Below are positions 42,557 to 51,965 of a DNA stretch of 64,000 nt, in pieces. Source of the stretch: Alphaproteobacteria bacterium (lineage in GTDB: Bacteria > Pseudomonadota > Alphaproteobacteria > JANSWW01); the NCBI GenBank assembly GCA_024743275.1, contig JANSWW010000006.1:186001-250000 (forward strand). The letters run 5' to 3'. The position numbers were made by a program, and so were the translations under genes. Position 1 is the first letter of the stretch. Each line of letters starts with the position of its first letter. The notes under the pieces were generated by a model. That model was given only the letters and a program-made list of their open reading frames with translations, did no database searches and had not been told where the DNA came from.

Positions 42557-43654
42557 ATGGGTTTCAACTGCGGTATCGTCGGCCTGCCCAATGTCGGCAA
42601 GTCCACCCTCTTTAACGCGCTGACCTCGACCCAGGCGGCGGAAGCGGCGAATTACCCCTTCTGCACCATCGAGCCGAACACGGGCCGGGTCAGCGTGCCC
42701 GATCCGCGCCTCGACAAGGCGGCGGAACTCGCCAAATCCGCGAAGGTGATCCCGACCCAGCTCGAATTCGTCGACATCGCCGGTCTGGTGCGCGGCGCCA
42801 GCAAGGGCGAGGGCCTCGGCAACCAATTCCTCGCCAACATTCGCGAGGTCGACGCCATCGTTCACGTGCTTCGCTGCTTCGAAGACGACGACATCACCCA
42901 TGTGGAGGGCGGTGTCGATCCGCTGCGGGATGCCGACGTGATCGAGACGGAGTTGATGCTGGCCGATCTCGAAAGCCTGCAGAAGCGGCAGGTCAATCTC
43001 GGGAAGAAGGCCAAGGGCGGCGACAAGGAGGCGAAGGCCCAGCTCGAGATCATCGAGCCGATCCTGGCGGCGCTGGAGGACGGCAAGGCGGCCCGCACCG
43101 TCGAGTTCGACCCGACCCGCATGAAGGAGGTCAAGGCCCTCCAACTCCTGACCACCAAGCCGATCCTCTATCTCTGCAATGTGGAGGAGGAGGCGGCGGC
43201 CACCGGCAACGCGTATTCCGCAAAGGTCGCCGAGAAGGCGAAGGCGGAAGGGGCCGCATGTGTCGTCATCTCCGCCGCCATCGAGGCCGAGGTCGCCCAG
43301 CTCGACGCCGAAGAGAAGGCAGAATATCTCGACTCCATGGGCCTTGAGGAGCCGGGCCTGACCCGTCTGATCCGGGCGGGCTATGAACTTTTGGATCTTT
43401 TGACCTTCTTCACGGTCGGCCCCAAGGAGGCCCGCGCCTGGACCGTCCGCAACGGTGCCAAAGCCCCGGAGGCGGCGGGCGCCATCCACACGGACTTCGA
43501 ACGGGGCTTCATCCGGGCCGAGACGATCTCCTATGACGACTTCATCGCCTGCGGCGGCGAGGCCGGCGCCAAGGAAGCCGGCAAGATGCGGGTCGAGGGC
43601 TCCAATTACGACGTCAAGGACGGGGACATCTTCCATTTCCGCTTCAACGTCTGA
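42557..43654 (+). CDS. ychF: Redox-responsive ATPase YchF/Obg-like
   Basis: 365 residues of the YchF/OLA1 subfamily: GIVGLPNVGKSTLFNALT, FVDIAGLVRGASKGEGLGNQFLA, and LCNVEEE in place of the NKxD motif, which explains its preference for ATP. The C-terminal TGS domain is present (LLTFFTVGPKEARAWTVRNGAKAPEAAG). ATG 42557 gives the standard MGFNCGIVGLP start. It binds ribosomes and acts in stress regulation in bacteria. Confidence 0.96.
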   Translation: MGFNCGIVGLPNVGKSTLFNALTSTQAAEAANYPFCTIEPNTGRVSVPDPRLDKAAELAKSAKVIPTQLEFVDIAGLVRGASKGEGLGNQFLANIREVDAIVHVLRCFEDDDITHVEGGVDPLRDADVIETELMLADLESLQKRQVNLGKKAKGGDKEAKAQLEIIEPILAALEDGKAARTVEFDPTRMKEVKALQLLTTKPILYLCNVEEEAAATGNAYSAKVAEKAKAEGAACVVISAAIEAEVAQLDAEEKAEYLDSMGLEEPGLTRLIRAGYELLDLLTFFTVGPKEARAWTVRNGAKAPEAAGAIHTDFERGFIRAETISYDDFIACGGEAGAKEAGKMRVEGSNYDVKDGDIFHFRFNV

Positions 43655-43670
43655 CGCCTCCTCACCCCGG

Positions 43671-43692
43671 CTCTCTCCCCTAGCGGAGAGAG
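43671..43692. repeat. Palindromic hairpin element after ychF
   Basis: CTCTCTCC (43671-43678) and GGAGAGAG (43685-43692) form a perfect 8-bp stem with a six-base loop in a context (CCCCGGCTCTCTCCCCTAG) like the dispersed intergenic repeats found in many GC-rich genomes. It has no T-run, so a REP-like element is likelier than a terminator. Confidence 0.55.
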
Positions 43693-43781
43693 GGGCGCCT
43701 TGATTTGGCACCGCCGCTTGACCATTGACCGTCCGGGGCGTTGGCCCGCATAACCGGGACACCGAAACAGGGAGGAAAATC

Positions 43782-44453
43782 ATGGCTCAAGGCGCTTGGA
43801 TGGAGCTTTTCGCCAGCGACGGTCACAAATTCGACGCCTATATCCGGGGGCCCGGCGACCGGCCGAAGGGCGGCCTCGTCGTCATTCAGGAAATCTTCGG
43901 CGTCAACGAGCATATCCAAGACGTCTGCGAAGGCTTCGCGGCCGATGGGTTCTTCTGTGTCGCCCCGCAAATGTTCGACCGGGTCGAGCGCAAGGTGAAC
44001 CTTGGCTATGACGCGGACGGCATCGAGAAGGGCAAGGCGCTCAAGGCACAGATCAAGACCGAGGACGCGCTGCTCGACCTCAAGGCGGCTCTGGACGTCG
44101 CCCAGTCGGCCGGCAAGGTGGCCACCATCGGCTATTGCTGGGGCGGCTTCCTGTCCATGGCCGCGGCCCAGCATCTGCCGCTGGCGGGCGCCGTGGTCTA
44201 TTACGGCGGCGGCATTCCGACCCTGGGTGACGACCCCATCCAATGCCCGGTGCTCGGCCATTTCGGCGAGCTGGACAAGGGCATCCCCATGGACCAGGTG
44301 GCGGAGATCAGGAAGCTGCACCCGACCGCCGAGATCCATGCCTATCCGGCCGATCACGGCTTCAACTGCGACCGGCGCGGCAGCTACGAGGCGACCAGCG
44401 CCAAGATCGCCCGGGAACGCAGCATCGACTTCCTGGACCGAATGCTCGGTTAA
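43782..44453 (+). CDS. Dienelactone hydrolase family protein
   Basis: 223 residues, alpha/beta hydrolase: GGLVVIQEIFGVNEHIQDVCEGFA, the nucleophile elbow IGYCWGG with cysteine, and the catalytic histidine in YPADHGFNCDRR; the aspartate lies in the HFGELDKGIP region. These fit dienelactone hydrolase-like (carboxymethylenebutenolidase) proteins; no aromatic-degradation genes lie nearby, so the natural substrate is unknown. AGGGAGGA precedes the ATG. Confidence 0.9.
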   Translation: MAQGAWMELFASDGHKFDAYIRGPGDRPKGGLVVIQEIFGVNEHIQDVCEGFAADGFFCVAPQMFDRVERKVNLGYDADGIEKGKALKAQIKTEDALLDLKAALDVAQSAGKVATIGYCWGGFLSMAAAQHLPLAGAVVYYGGGIPTLGDDPIQCPVLGHFGELDKGIPMDQVAEIRKLHPTAEIHAYPADHGFNCDRRGSYEATSAKIARERSIDFLDRMLG

Positions 44454-44465
44454 GGGGACGCCGGG

Positions 44466-45323
44466 TCAGAGGACCCGGCCGGCCACCGTCTTCAGCTTTT
44501 CGACGACCGCGGGATCGCGCTTGTCCTGATGCGTGATGAGCGCGAAGTCGAGCGCGCGGTCACATCCCTTTTGGCAGGCGTCTGGATGATCCGCCACCTT
44601 CGGGGCGACCGCCTTGACCAGCGCCTTCGCGTGATCGGCGTTTTCGAGCAGCGTCTTGATCACCTGCTCGACCGTGACGTTGTCATGATCCGGGTGCCAA
44701 CAGTCGTAGTCGGTCACCATGGCGACGGTCGCGTAGCAGATCTCCGCCTCGCGGGCGAGTTTCGCCTCCGGCATATTCGTCATGCCGATCACATCGCAGC
44801 CCCATTGGCGATAGAGATTGCTCTCCGCCAGGGTGGAGAACTGCGGGCCTTCCATGGTCAGATAGGTACCGCCGTCGACCAGATCGATACCGATCTCCGC
44901 CGCCGCTTCGCGGACCGCCGCCCCGACCCGCCCGCAGGTTGGGTGGGCGACGCTGACATGGGCGACGCAGCCCTCGCCGAAAAAGCTCTTTTGGCGGCTG
45001 AAGGTGCGGTCGATGAAATTGTCGACGAGCACGAAGGTCCCCGGCTTCAGTTCCTCCTTGAGGCTGCCGACAGCGCTGACCGACAGGATATCGGTCACCC
45101 CGGCCTGCTTCAGCGCATCGATGTTCGCCCGATAGGGCAGAGAGGACGGGCTGTGGACGTGGCCGCGGCCATGCCGGGGCAGGAACACGATCGGTTGGCC
45201 CGCCAGCTCCGCATGCATCAGCGCGTCCGACGGCGTGCCCCAGGGCGTGTCCATCGGCTCCCACCGCACATTCTCCAGACCTGGCAGATCGTAAACGCCG
45301 CTGCCGCCAATCACCCCCAGCAT
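44466..45323 (-). CDS. mtnP: S-methyl-5'-thioadenosine phosphorylase
   Basis: 285 residues. MLGVIGGSGVYDLPGL at the start, then LPRHGRGHVHSPSSLPYRANI, DNFIDRTF, and TYLTMEGPQFSTLAES with VIGMTNMPEAKLAREAEICYATVAMVTDYDCW: the MTAP/PNP-like family. It splits methylthioadenosine, a by-product of polyamine and other SAM-using pathways, to MTR-1-phosphate and adenine. It lies downstream of petABC on the same strand, after a strong terminator, so it has its own promoter. Confidence 0.93.
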   Translation of the reverse strand: MLGVIGGSGVYDLPGLENVRWEPMDTPWGTPSDALMHAELAGQPIVFLPRHGRGHVHSPSSLPYRANIDALKQAGVTDILSVSAVGSLKEELKPGTFVLVDNFIDRTFSRQKSFFGEGCVAHVSVAHPTCGRVGAAVREAAAEIGIDLVDGGTYLTMEGPQFSTLAESNLYRQWGCDVIGMTNMPEAKLAREAEICYATVAMVTDYDCWHPDHDNVTVEQVIKTLLENADHAKALVKAVAPKVADHPDACQKGCDRALDFALITHQDKRDPAVVEKLKTVAGRVL

Positions 45324-45355
45324 GAATTCCCCCTCTCGATTTTTAGAACTTCGGT

Positions 45356-45393
45356 AAAAAGAAAAGGCCGCCGATGGTGCCACCGGCGGCCTT
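45356..45393 (-). terminator. Intrinsic terminator of the petABC operon
   Basis: On the minus strand AAGGCCGCCG pairs with CGGCGGCCTT (plus coordinates 45384-45393 and 45364-45373), loop of ten, followed by TTTTCTTTTT. The stem is perfect. It lies 39 bp after the petC stop. Confidence 0.9.
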
Positions 45394-45431
45394 CATGTCA
45401 AAGACAGATGTGAAACTCGTCCCTCGCGGGA

Positions 45432-46199
45432 TTATTTTTTCACGTCGGCCCAGATCTTCTTCATGGACGCATAGGCGAGGCCGGTGAAGACAAGCAGGAA
45501 GATGATGACTTTGATCCCCATCTGCTTGCGCTCGTCATGGCTCGGTTCCGCGGCGAACTTCAGGAAGTAGGTCACGTCCTTCGCCATTTGCGACACCGTC
45601 GCCTGGGTCCCGTCCGAGTACTCCACGAAATCGTCGTAGAGCGGCTGCGGCATGGCGATCTGGTTACCGCCATAGTACTCGTTGTAGTACATGCCCGGCA
45701 TCAGATCGACGCCTTCGGGCGCCTCTTCACGGTAGCCGGTCAGCAACGCGTAGAGATAGTTCGCGCCATCCGCGCGGGCCTTGATGATCAGCGACAGGTC
45801 GACCGGATAGGCGCCGTTGTTGATCGCCCGGGCTTCCTGCTCGTTGGCGTAGGGGCTGACGAACCGGTCCGACGGGATCGCCGCACGCTCGAACATCTCG
45901 CCGTCGTCATTCGGCCCGTCCATAACGGTGTAATCGGCGGCGAGCGCTTTGATCTCCTCCTCCGAGAACCCGATCTGGGCGAGGTTACGATAGGCCATAA
46001 GGCTCAGACCGTGGCAGCTCGCACAGACTTCCTTGTAGACCTGCAGGCCCCGCTGGGCGGCCGGGATATCGATGGTCCCGAACACGCCCTCGAAGGCCCA
46101 GGACTGGCTCGGCACGTCGACGCCGCCGGCCGCCTTGGCGATCTGGGGGGTGGCGGCGAGGCCCAGGGCCACGGCCGCCGCGATAACGAACTTACGCAT
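45432..46199 (-). CDS. petC: Cytochrome c1 of the bc1 complex
   Basis: 255 residues: signal peptide (MRKFVIAAAVALGLAATPQIAKA), heme-binding CASCHGLS near residues 46-53, a methionine-ligand region around GVDLMPGMYYNEYY, and a C-terminal membrane anchor (MGIKVIIFLLVFTGLAYASMKKIW). It hands electrons from the Rieske centre to cytochrome c. Third gene of petABC; overlaps neither neighbour. Confidence 0.96.
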   Translation of the reverse strand: MRKFVIAAAVALGLAATPQIAKAAGGVDVPSQSWAFEGVFGTIDIPAAQRGLQVYKEVCASCHGLSLMAYRNLAQIGFSEEEIKALAADYTVMDGPNDDGEMFERAAIPSDRFVSPYANEQEARAINNGAYPVDLSLIIKARADGANYLYALLTGYREEAPEGVDLMPGMYYNEYYGGNQIAMPQPLYDDFVEYSDGTQATVSQMAKDVTYFLKFAAEPSHDERKQMGIKVIIFLLVFTGLAYASMKKIWADVKK

Positions 46200-46209
46200 G
46201 TTTTCCCCC

Positions 46210-47451
46210 TTATTCCGCCGGTGCGGCAGCCGGAGCGGCTCCGCCGGTAACGGGTTTTGAAATGCTGGTCGGCAACGGCTTCGGCGTCTCGAGCTTGCTG
46301 AGCAGCGGCAGGATGATCAGGAAGTGGGCGAAGTAGTACGCCGTCCCGACCTGGCCGAGCAGCACCCAGATCCCTTCGGCCGGCATCGCGCCGACATAGC
46401 CGAGCAGGATGCAGTCGAGGACCAGGATCCAGAAGAACAGCTTGAACAGCGGACGGTAGGTCGCGCTGCGCACCGGCGACCGGTCCAGCCAGGGCAGGAT
46501 GAACAGGACCGCGATGGAGCCGAACATGGCGATAACGCCGCCGAGCTTGTCCGGGATCGCCCGCAGGATCGCGTAGAACGGCAGGAAGTACCATTCCGGA
46601 ACGATCAGGGCCGGGGTCACCAGTGGGTTCGCCTCGATGTAGTTGTCCGCGTGGCCGAGATAGTTCGGCGCGAAGAACACGAGACCGGCGAAGACCAGCA
46701 GGAACACGCCAAGACCGAAGGTGTCCTTGATGGTGTAGTAGGGGTGGAACGGGATGGTGTCCTGGGACCCCTTCTTGACGTCGATGCCGATCGGGTTGTT
46801 GGACCCGAAGCGGTGCAACGCGACGAGGTGCAGCACCACCAGGCCGACGATCACGAACGGCATCAGGTAATGCAGCGCGAAGAAGCGATTCAGGGTCGCG
46901 TTGTCGACCGAGAAGGCGCCCCACAGCCAGATCACAATATCCTCGCCCACCAACGGAATGGCGGAGAACAGGTTGGTGATCACGGTGGCGCCCCAGAAGG
47001 ACATCTGACCCCAGGGCAGAACGTAGCCCATGAAGGCGGTCGCCATCATGGCCAACAGGATCGCCACGCCGAGCATCCAAAGGATTTCCCGCGGCGCCTT
47101 GTAGGAGCCGTAGTAGAGGCCCCGGAAGATGTGGATGAAGACGACCACGAAGAAAAGGTGGGCGCCGTTCATGTGGATATACCGGATCATCCAGCCGAAG
47201 TTCACGTCGCGCATGATGCGCTCGACGCTGTTGAAGGCGTAATCGACATGGGCGGTGTAGTGCATCGCCAGGGTGATGCCGCTGGCGATCATAACCACCA
47301 GGATGATCCCGGCGAGCGACCCGAAATTCCAGAAGTAGTTCAGGTTCTTCGGCGTCGGATAGTCGGTCAGATGCTCGTTCATGAACGAGAACATCGGCAG
47401 GCGGTGGTCGATCCACCGCACCAGCGGATTTGAGGGGTTATACGTGCTCAT
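46210..47451 (-). CDS. petB: Cytochrome b of the bc1 complex
   Basis: 413 residues with eight expected membrane helices. Heme ligands lie in the helices bearing GASMMATAF-type and HLVALH / HMNGAHLFF segments; the Qo-site PEWY motif is present ([14 protein letters not shown]), and the ef-loop region precedes it. It is the quinol-oxidising core with petA and petC. The C-terminus carries an alanine/proline tail ([11 protein letters not shown]). Confidence 0.97.
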   Translation of the reverse strand: MSTYNPSNPLVRWIDHRLPMFSFMNEHLTDYPTPKNLNYFWNFGSLAGIILVVMIASGITLAMHYTAHVDYAFNSVERIMRDVNFGWMIRYIHMNGAHLFFVVVFIHIFRGLYYGSYKAPREILWMLGVAILLAMMATAFMGYVLPWGQMSFWGATVITNLFSAIPLVGEDIVIWLWGAFSVDNATLNRFFALHYLMPFVIVGLVVLHLVALHRFGSNNPIGIDVKKGSQDTIPFHPYYTIKDTFGLGVFLLVFAGLVFFAPNYLGHADNYIEANPLVTPALIVPEWYFLPFYAILRAIPDKLGGVIAMFGSIAVLFILPWLDRSPVRSATYRPLFKLFFWILVLDCILLGYVGAMPAEGIWVLLGQVGTAYYFAHFLIILPLLSKLETPKPLPTSISKPVTGGAAPAAAPAE

Positions 47452-47464
47452 CGTCTAGATCTCC

Positions 47465-48007
47465 TTAGCCGAGGCGAACCGTGGTGTCGTCGACGAACTC
47501 GTACTCGGGCACCGGCAGGTTGGCGGGAGCCGGACCTTTGCGGATACGCCCGGAGGTGTCGTAGTGGGATCCATGACAGGGGCAGAACCAGCCGCCAAAC
47601 TCGCCTTTGACGTCGCCGGTCTTCTGACCCAGCGGAATGCAGCCCAGATGGGTGCAGACCCCGACAAGGATGAGGAAGTTCTCCTTCGTGACCCGGTCGC
47701 CGTCGGCTTGAGGGTCGGGCAGGTCGTCGAGGTCGACAGTGCGGGCTTCCTCGATCTCGTCCGCCGTCCGATGACGGATGAAGACCGGCTTGCCGCGCCA
47801 ACTGACCGTGATCGCCTGGCCTTCCTGAATGGCGCTGATATTGACTTCGATGGTGGCCAGCGCCAGCACGTCTTTAGCCGGGTTCATCTGATCGATGAAA
47901 GGCCAGGCCACCGCGCCAACACCAACGGCCCCCATGGCCGCCGTCGCCAAATGCAAAAAATCCCGGCGGGTTTCCCCACCGTCACCTGTTTGGGCGTTTT
48001 CCGCCAT
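47465..48007 (-). CDS. petA: Rieske iron-sulfur subunit of the bc1 complex
   Basis: 180 residues. [25 protein letters not shown] is the Tat-type N-terminal anchor, with FIDQMNP after it; the 2Fe-2S ligands are in [10 protein letters not shown] and CPCHGSHYD, so C-x-H...C-x-x-H is intact. ATG 48007 follows GGGAGTGAGA; a GTG five codons upstream is less likely. First gene of petABC, transcribed from the 292-bp gap shared with trmL. Confidence 0.97.
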   Translation of the reverse strand: MAENAQTGDGGETRRDFLHLATAAMGAVGVGAVAWPFIDQMNPAKDVLALATIEVNISAIQEGQAITVSWRGKPVFIRHRTADEIEEARTVDLDDLPDPQADGDRVTKENFLILVGVCTHLGCIPLGQKTGDVKGEFGGWFCPCHGSHYDTSGRIRKGPAPANLPVPEYEFVDDTTVRLG

Positions 48008-48189
48008 AGATCTCACTCCCACTCGGCTCGTTCCATACGAGGTCGAAGTTGTCTGCCCTTAATAGGGACGCAATTCTGCCAACAGAAGACGACACCCTGT
48101 CGCAAAGACGGGGTGGCGGTCCTCGGCAAAGGCGCCACGGATAGACTCTCCATACGGCACGTAGGGCGGTGATATAGAACAAGGCATAT

Positions 48190-48228
48190 GGGTTTGGAAA
48201 GCTTTAGCCTCATAAACCCTAGTGTTTT
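48190..48228. promoter_or_regulatory. Stem with T-run in the petA/trmL divergent gap
   Basis: GGGTTT (48190-48195) and AAACCC (48214-48219), 18-base loop, followed by TAG TGTTTTTTT. It lies in the 292-bp gap 48008-48299 between divergent petA and trmL. The stem is short for a terminator, and no gene ends upstream of it on this strand; a leader structure or small-RNA end is possible. I see nothing else to name in the gap. Confidence 0.3.
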
Positions 48229-48299
48229 TTTCGCCCACCCCATTGATAAACCCGTGAATGGCCCCGCCCGGCATCCACGCCCGGTATTTCAGGATCGCG

Positions 48300-48746
48300 A
48301 TGCGCCTCGCCCTCTACCAACCCGACATCCCGCAAAACACCGGCACACTGCTGCGTCTCGGTGCCGCCCTCGACGTGCCCGTGGATCTCATCGAACCGAC
48401 CGGCTTCATCCTCGACGACAAGCGCCTTGGCCGGGCGCTGATGGACTATGGGCGCCTGGTCGATCTGACCCGCCACCTGGACTGGCAGGCCTTCGAGGAG
48501 GCCCGCACCGGTCGCCTGCTGCTGCTCACGACCAAGGCCAAGACCCGGTTCACCGATTTCGCCTTCCGCGCCGACGACGTTCTCCTGCTCGGCAGCGAGA
48601 GTGCTGGCGTCCCCCCATCGGTGCACGACGCGGCCGACCATCGCCTGACCATCCCGATGCGGGCCGAGGCCCGGTCGCTCAACGTCGCCGTCGCCGGGGC
48701 CATGGTCCTGTCCGAAGCGCTGCGGCAAACCCGCTGGCATCGCTAG
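48300..48746 (+). CDS. trmL: tRNA (cytidine/uridine-34-2'-O)-methyltransferase
   Basis: 148 residues, SPOUT/TrmH family: LALYQPDIPQNTGTLLRLGAAL, LLLGSESAGVPPSVHD and IPMRAEARSLNVAVAGAMVLSEALRQ, the three knot motifs in order. It methylates the wobble ribose of some leucine tRNAs. ATG 48300 is chosen. Next gene hemF begins after 48 bp; trmL-hemF beside petABC is a common alphaproteobacterial order. Confidence 0.94.
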   Translation: MRLALYQPDIPQNTGTLLRLGAALDVPVDLIEPTGFILDDKRLGRALMDYGRLVDLTRHLDWQAFEEARTGRLLLLTTKAKTRFTDFAFRADDVLLLGSESAGVPPSVHDAADHRLTIPMRAEARSLNVAVAGAMVLSEALRQTRWHR

Positions 48747-48794
48747 ACGGCGTCATATAAGCTTTTCGAAATGAAAGATTTTGGGGAGGAAGGG

Positions 48795-49709
48795 ATGACC
48801 TCAGCCGCGCCGAGCCTCGATGTGACGGAAGACCGCAAGGCACAGGCCAAGGCCTGGTTCGAAAAACTGCGCGACGATATCTGCGCCGCCTTCGAACGGC
48901 TGGAGGACGACTTCCAAGGCGTCGAGGGGCAGACCCTTCACGAGTTGCCGCCCGGCCGGTTCGAGCGGACGCCCTGGAGCCGGTCGAAGGAGGGGGAGAC
49001 CGCCGATCCGGACGGCCCCAACCTCAAGGGCGGCGGCGTCATGTCGGTGATGCGGGGCCGCGTCTTCGAGAAGGTCGGGGTCAATGTCTCCGCCGTCTAC
49101 GGGACGTTTTCCAAGGAATTCTCAAAGCAGATTCCGGGGGCCGCCGAGGATCCGACCTTCTGGGCGTCCGGCATTTCCCTCGTCGCCCATATGCAAAGCC
49201 CCAAAGTCCCGGCGGTCCATATGAACACCCGCCACATCGTGACTACCAAGGCATGGTTCGGCGGCGGCGCGGACCTCACGCCGATGAAGCCGAACGAGGC
49301 GGACACCAAGGCCTTCCACGCGCGTTTCAAAGAAGCCTGCGACGCCCACGGCGCCGACTATTACGAGCGTTTCAAGAAGTGGTGCGACGAGTACTTCTTC
49401 CTGCCGCACCGCGGCGAGCCGCGCGGGGTCGGCGGCATCTTCTACGACTATCTGGACCAGGATTGGGAGGCCGACTTCGCCTTCACCCAGGATGTCGGCA
49501 GGGCCTTCCTCGATGTCTATCCGCGGCTCGTCGCCGAGCATATGCACGAACCCTGGACCGCGGAAGACCGCGAGCACCAAATGGTCCGCCGCGGTCGCTA
49601 TGTGGAATTCAATCTGCTCCATGACCGGGGCACGAAATTCGGGCTGATGACCGGCGGCAACACCGAAGCCATCCTCATGTCCATGCCGCCGATGGCGAAG
49701 TGGCCTTAG
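48795..49709 (+). CDS. hemF: Oxygen-dependent coproporphyrinogen III oxidase
   Basis: 304 residues. HemF converts coproporphyrinogen III to protoporphyrinogen IX in heme synthesis. Signatures: [79 protein letters not shown] and [32 protein letters not shown] prefer ATG 48795 with GGGAGGAAGGG before it over the frame start at 48771. Heme supply fits its place beside the bc1 operon. Confidence 0.97.
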   Translation: MTSAAPSLDVTEDRKAQAKAWFEKLRDDICAAFERLEDDFQGVEGQTLHELPPGRFERTPWSRSKEGETADPDGPNLKGGGVMSVMRGRVFEKVGVNVSAVYGTFSKEFSKQIPGAAEDPTFWASGISLVAHMQSPKVPAVHMNTRHIVTTKAWFGGGADLTPMKPNEADTKAFHARFKEACDAHGADYYERFKKWCDEYFFLPHRGEPRGVGGIFYDYLDQDWEADFAFTQDVGRAFLDVYPRLVAEHMHEPWTAEDREHQMVRRGRYVEFNLLHDRGTKFGLMTGGNTEAILMSMPPMAKWP

Positions 49710-49724
49710 GAGCCGCCAACTCCG

Positions 49725-50501
49725 TCAGTAGCCGAGATACTCCCCGCCCAGGAGATCGCGATAGCGCTCGACGAAGGCGACGTTGATCCGGTCGATCGCT
49801 CCCTCGCCGTCGAGTTTCCGGAAACATCGGTCGAAATCGCCAGCGATGGCCGAATCGCGGAACAGCATGCGAAACGGGCTGGGCGCGAAGACCCTGAAGA
49901 AGGCGACGTCCTGATGGGCGTCGAAGGGAATACTGGCCGGATCCAGCCGGCGCAGTTGCTCGTTATAGGCGGCGAAGATCATGCCGTCCGCGATCACCGC
50001 GTCGGCCCGCCCGGCGAAGAGAAGCCGGCTCTGGACGATCTGATTGCTGACCTCACGATAGGATCCGAATGTTCCGATCGCGTCTTTCAGGCCCGGAAGA
50101 ATGACCGTCGCGCCGGAAAAGGCGATGACGTCCAGCCCCGCCAGATCGTCGAGCGACGAGACCACCCGACCGGAGGATTTCAACACCGAGACACCGTTCT
50201 GAAAGGCGATATAGTCCACTGTCTCCGCACCGGGCAGGCCAAGCCCCGCCGGCACGGTCGAGACCGCGTCTCCCTGCCCGAACTCATAGGTCTTCCAATG
50301 CCGGGTGAAGGGCTCGACGACGAAGGTCACCCGGTGCCCGCACGCTTCCAGAACCTCGCGGATAATCCTGGCTTCCCGCCCCTCTCCGGTCCGCGTCATG
50401 TTCGCTGGCAAATAGGCGCCTCGGACCTCGATATCAGCGGCGTTCGCGGCGAACGCGATCCCCAAACTCACTAACAAGGTGGCCACGCTTGCGCGAAACA
50501 T
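49725..50501 (-). CDS. Periplasmic family-3 solute-binding-like protein
   Basis: 258 residues with a signal peptide (MFRASVATLLVSLGIAFAANA-ADI). The body is a SBP_bac_3-like fold: VRGAYLPANMTRTGEGREARIIREVLEACGHRVTFVV, then LAGLDVIAFSGATVILPGL and RADAVIADGMIFAAYNEQL. No transporter genes adjoin it; proteins of this kind may be sensors or orphan binders. ATG 50501 is preferred over 50528 because it gives the signal peptide a normal start. Confidence 0.78.
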   Translation of the reverse strand: MFRASVATLLVSLGIAFAANAADIEVRGAYLPANMTRTGEGREARIIREVLEACGHRVTFVVEPFTRHWKTYEFGQGDAVSTVPAGLGLPGAETVDYIAFQNGVSVLKSSGRVVSSLDDLAGLDVIAFSGATVILPGLKDAIGTFGSYREVSNQIVQSRLLFAGRADAVIADGMIFAAYNEQLRRLDPASIPFDAHQDVAFFRVFAPSPFRMLFRDSAIAGDFDRCFRKLDGEGAIDRINVAFVERYRDLLGGEYLGY

Positions 50502-50663
50502 CGTCAATTCTCGCCGAAAGATCCCCAATACCGGAGGAGATCATAGAACAAAGCGAGCGAATTGACTGTTCAAGATAACACTTCACCGTCGCGACAACCC
50601 GATGCCGCCGTGAACGGGAATCGGTCGGGACGGCCTCAACCGTGCGCTCCCCAAGCGATCCGT

Positions 50664-50711
50664 CTACCGGGCGGCCTACCGGGCGGCCTACTGGGCGGCC
50701 TACTGGGCCGC
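50664..50711. repeat. Four tandem 12-bp units containing the cca stop codon
   Basis: Units CTACCGGGCGGC (twice), CTACTGGGCGGC and CTACTGGGCCGC at 50664-50711. On the minus strand each reads Ala-Ala-(Gln/Arg)-stop, so the cca stop is followed by three more in-frame stops at 12-bp spacing. The unit next to the gene is the gene's own end. Confidence 0.92.
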
Positions 50712-51965
50712 CTCGACGAGCCTTTCGAGACAGGCGGCCCGGTCGGGCGCGAAATCCCGTTCGACCCACCACTCCTCGACCGCCCGCAGGACGGTGCCCA
50801 TCTGCGGCCCCGGCACGACACCCGCCGCCTTGGCGTCCGCGCCGGTGACCGGCAGGGTGGGCTTGATCCAGGTCGTGGAAAGCCCGACCGCCCGGCGGTA
50901 CTCCTCAGCCTCCAGCGAGCCCGAGGCCACCGCGAAGGCGAAACGGTCCAGGACCGGTTTCGGCCCATGCCGGTAGAACAGCCGCAGGATCCGATTGTCC
51001 CGGCTCTCCAACGGCAGATTCGACCAAGCCGCGACCAGCCTCGCCCGTTCGCCGTTCGACAGGCGCATTCTTTTGGCGATCCCGTCGACCGGTATCGGAC
51101 CGGCAGGGGCGGCGGCGAGGGCCGCCAGCCGCTGGACCGGATCGGCCTCCGGCAGGATCTGCGTTAGTCGGTCCAAACGGTCGATGGCGAACCCCTCCGG
51201 CATCAAGCGCGCAAGCACACCGTCGGACTCCATCTGACGGACCGCACGGACGGCCCCCTGAGCCTGCAATAGCTTCAGCAACTCGATCCGGACCCGCTCG
51301 CCGGACAGCAGCGGGATCAGCTCCGCATGGGCGCGGCAGGCGGCGATCGCCTCAAGATCGGGCACCCCGGTCCCGTATGCGGCGAAAAAGCGGTAGAAGC
51401 GCAGGATGCGCAGGATGTCTTCCCGGATGCGGGTCGCCGGGTCACCGACGAACCGAACCCGGCGGGCAACCAGGTCCGGATAACCGTCGAGCGGGTCGTG
51501 GATCGTGCCGTCGATGTCGGCATAGAGCGCGTTCATGGTGAAGTCGCGACGGCGCGCGTCCTCCGCCCAATCCTCGGTGAACCCGACCACCGCGTGCCGG
51601 CCGTCGGTTTCCAGATCGACGCGCAGCGTGGTCACCTCATAAGGGTGATGCTCCGCGACCACGGTAACGGTGCCGTGGTCGAGCCCGGTCGGGATCGCCT
51701 TCAGCCCGGCCTCTTCGCTGAGGGCGATGGTTTCCTCCGGTCGCAGGGTCGTCGCGATGTCCACATCGGTCACCGGCAGCCCCATCAGTGCGTTGCGTAC
51801 CGGCCCGCCGACGAAGCGGGTCAGGCCCATCCGGTCCGGATCGAGCGCGGCCATGACCGCGGCACAGCCCGGGTGATCCAAAAACAGCGCCGGGTCCAAT
51901 CTCGCCGGCGCGTGGCCCGACGCCTGACCCGACGCCTGACCAGGCGCATGAGGGGAATCGATCAA
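50700..51965 (-). CDS. cca: CCA-adding tRNA nucleotidyltransferase / polyA polymerase family
   Basis: 421 residues. It adds or repairs the 3' CCA of tRNAs. Class II nucleotidyltransferase motifs: TRFVGGPVRNALMGLPVTDVDIATTL (catalytic D-x-D), HGTVTVV, RRDFTMNALYADIDGTIHDPLDGYPDLVARRVRFVGDPATRIREDILRILRFYRFFA. It starts with TTG at 51965, overlapping the DUF6111 stop (TTGA). The first 22 residues are a short repeat region (SGQASGHAP) encoded by 12-bp repeats. Downstream of DUF1285, Nudix and DUF6111 genes on the same strand. Confidence 0.93.
   Translation of the reverse strand: MIDSPHAPGQASGQASGHAPARLDPALFLDHPGCAAVMAALDPDRMGLTRFVGGPVRNALMGLPVTDVDIATTLRPEETIALSEEAGLKAIPTGLDHGTVTVVAEHHPYEVTTLRVDLETDGRHAVVGFTEDWAEDARRRDFTMNALYADIDGTIHDPLDGYPDLVARRVRFVGDPATRIREDILRILRFYRFFAAYGTGVPDLEAIAACRAHAELIPLLSGERVRIELLKLLQAQGAVRAVRQMESDGVLARLMPEGFAIDRLDRLTQILPEADPVQRLAALAAAPAGPIPVDGIAKRMRLSNGERARLVAAWSNLPLESRDNRILRLFYRHGPKPVLDRFAFAVASGSLEAEEYRRAVGLSTTWIKPTLPVTGADAKAAGVVPGPQMGTVLRAVEEWWVERDFAPDRAACLERLVEAAQ
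51917..51940. repeat. Two perfect 12-bp tandem units in the 5' end of cca
   Basis: CCGACGCCTGAC at 51917-51928 and 51929-51940, flanked by degenerate copies on both sides. They encode the SGQA-SGQA segment near the N-terminus of the cca product. Confidence 0.88.

Noticed and set aside
43671..43692. Terminator of ychF at the CTCTCTCC/GGAGAGAG hairpin
   Set aside because: Strong stem but no T-run; kept as a palindromic repeat instead.
41120..43783. 887-residue open frame on the minus strand across an alcohol dehydrogenase and ychF
   Set aside because: It reads through genes on the other strand or frame with strong family motifs; composition (Arg/Asp/Gly-rich, no motif) is typical of GC-rich antisense frames.
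48008..48299. A small RNA gene such as 4.5S or 6S RNA in the petA/trmL gap
   Set aside because: Only short stems were found and no consensus of these RNAs.
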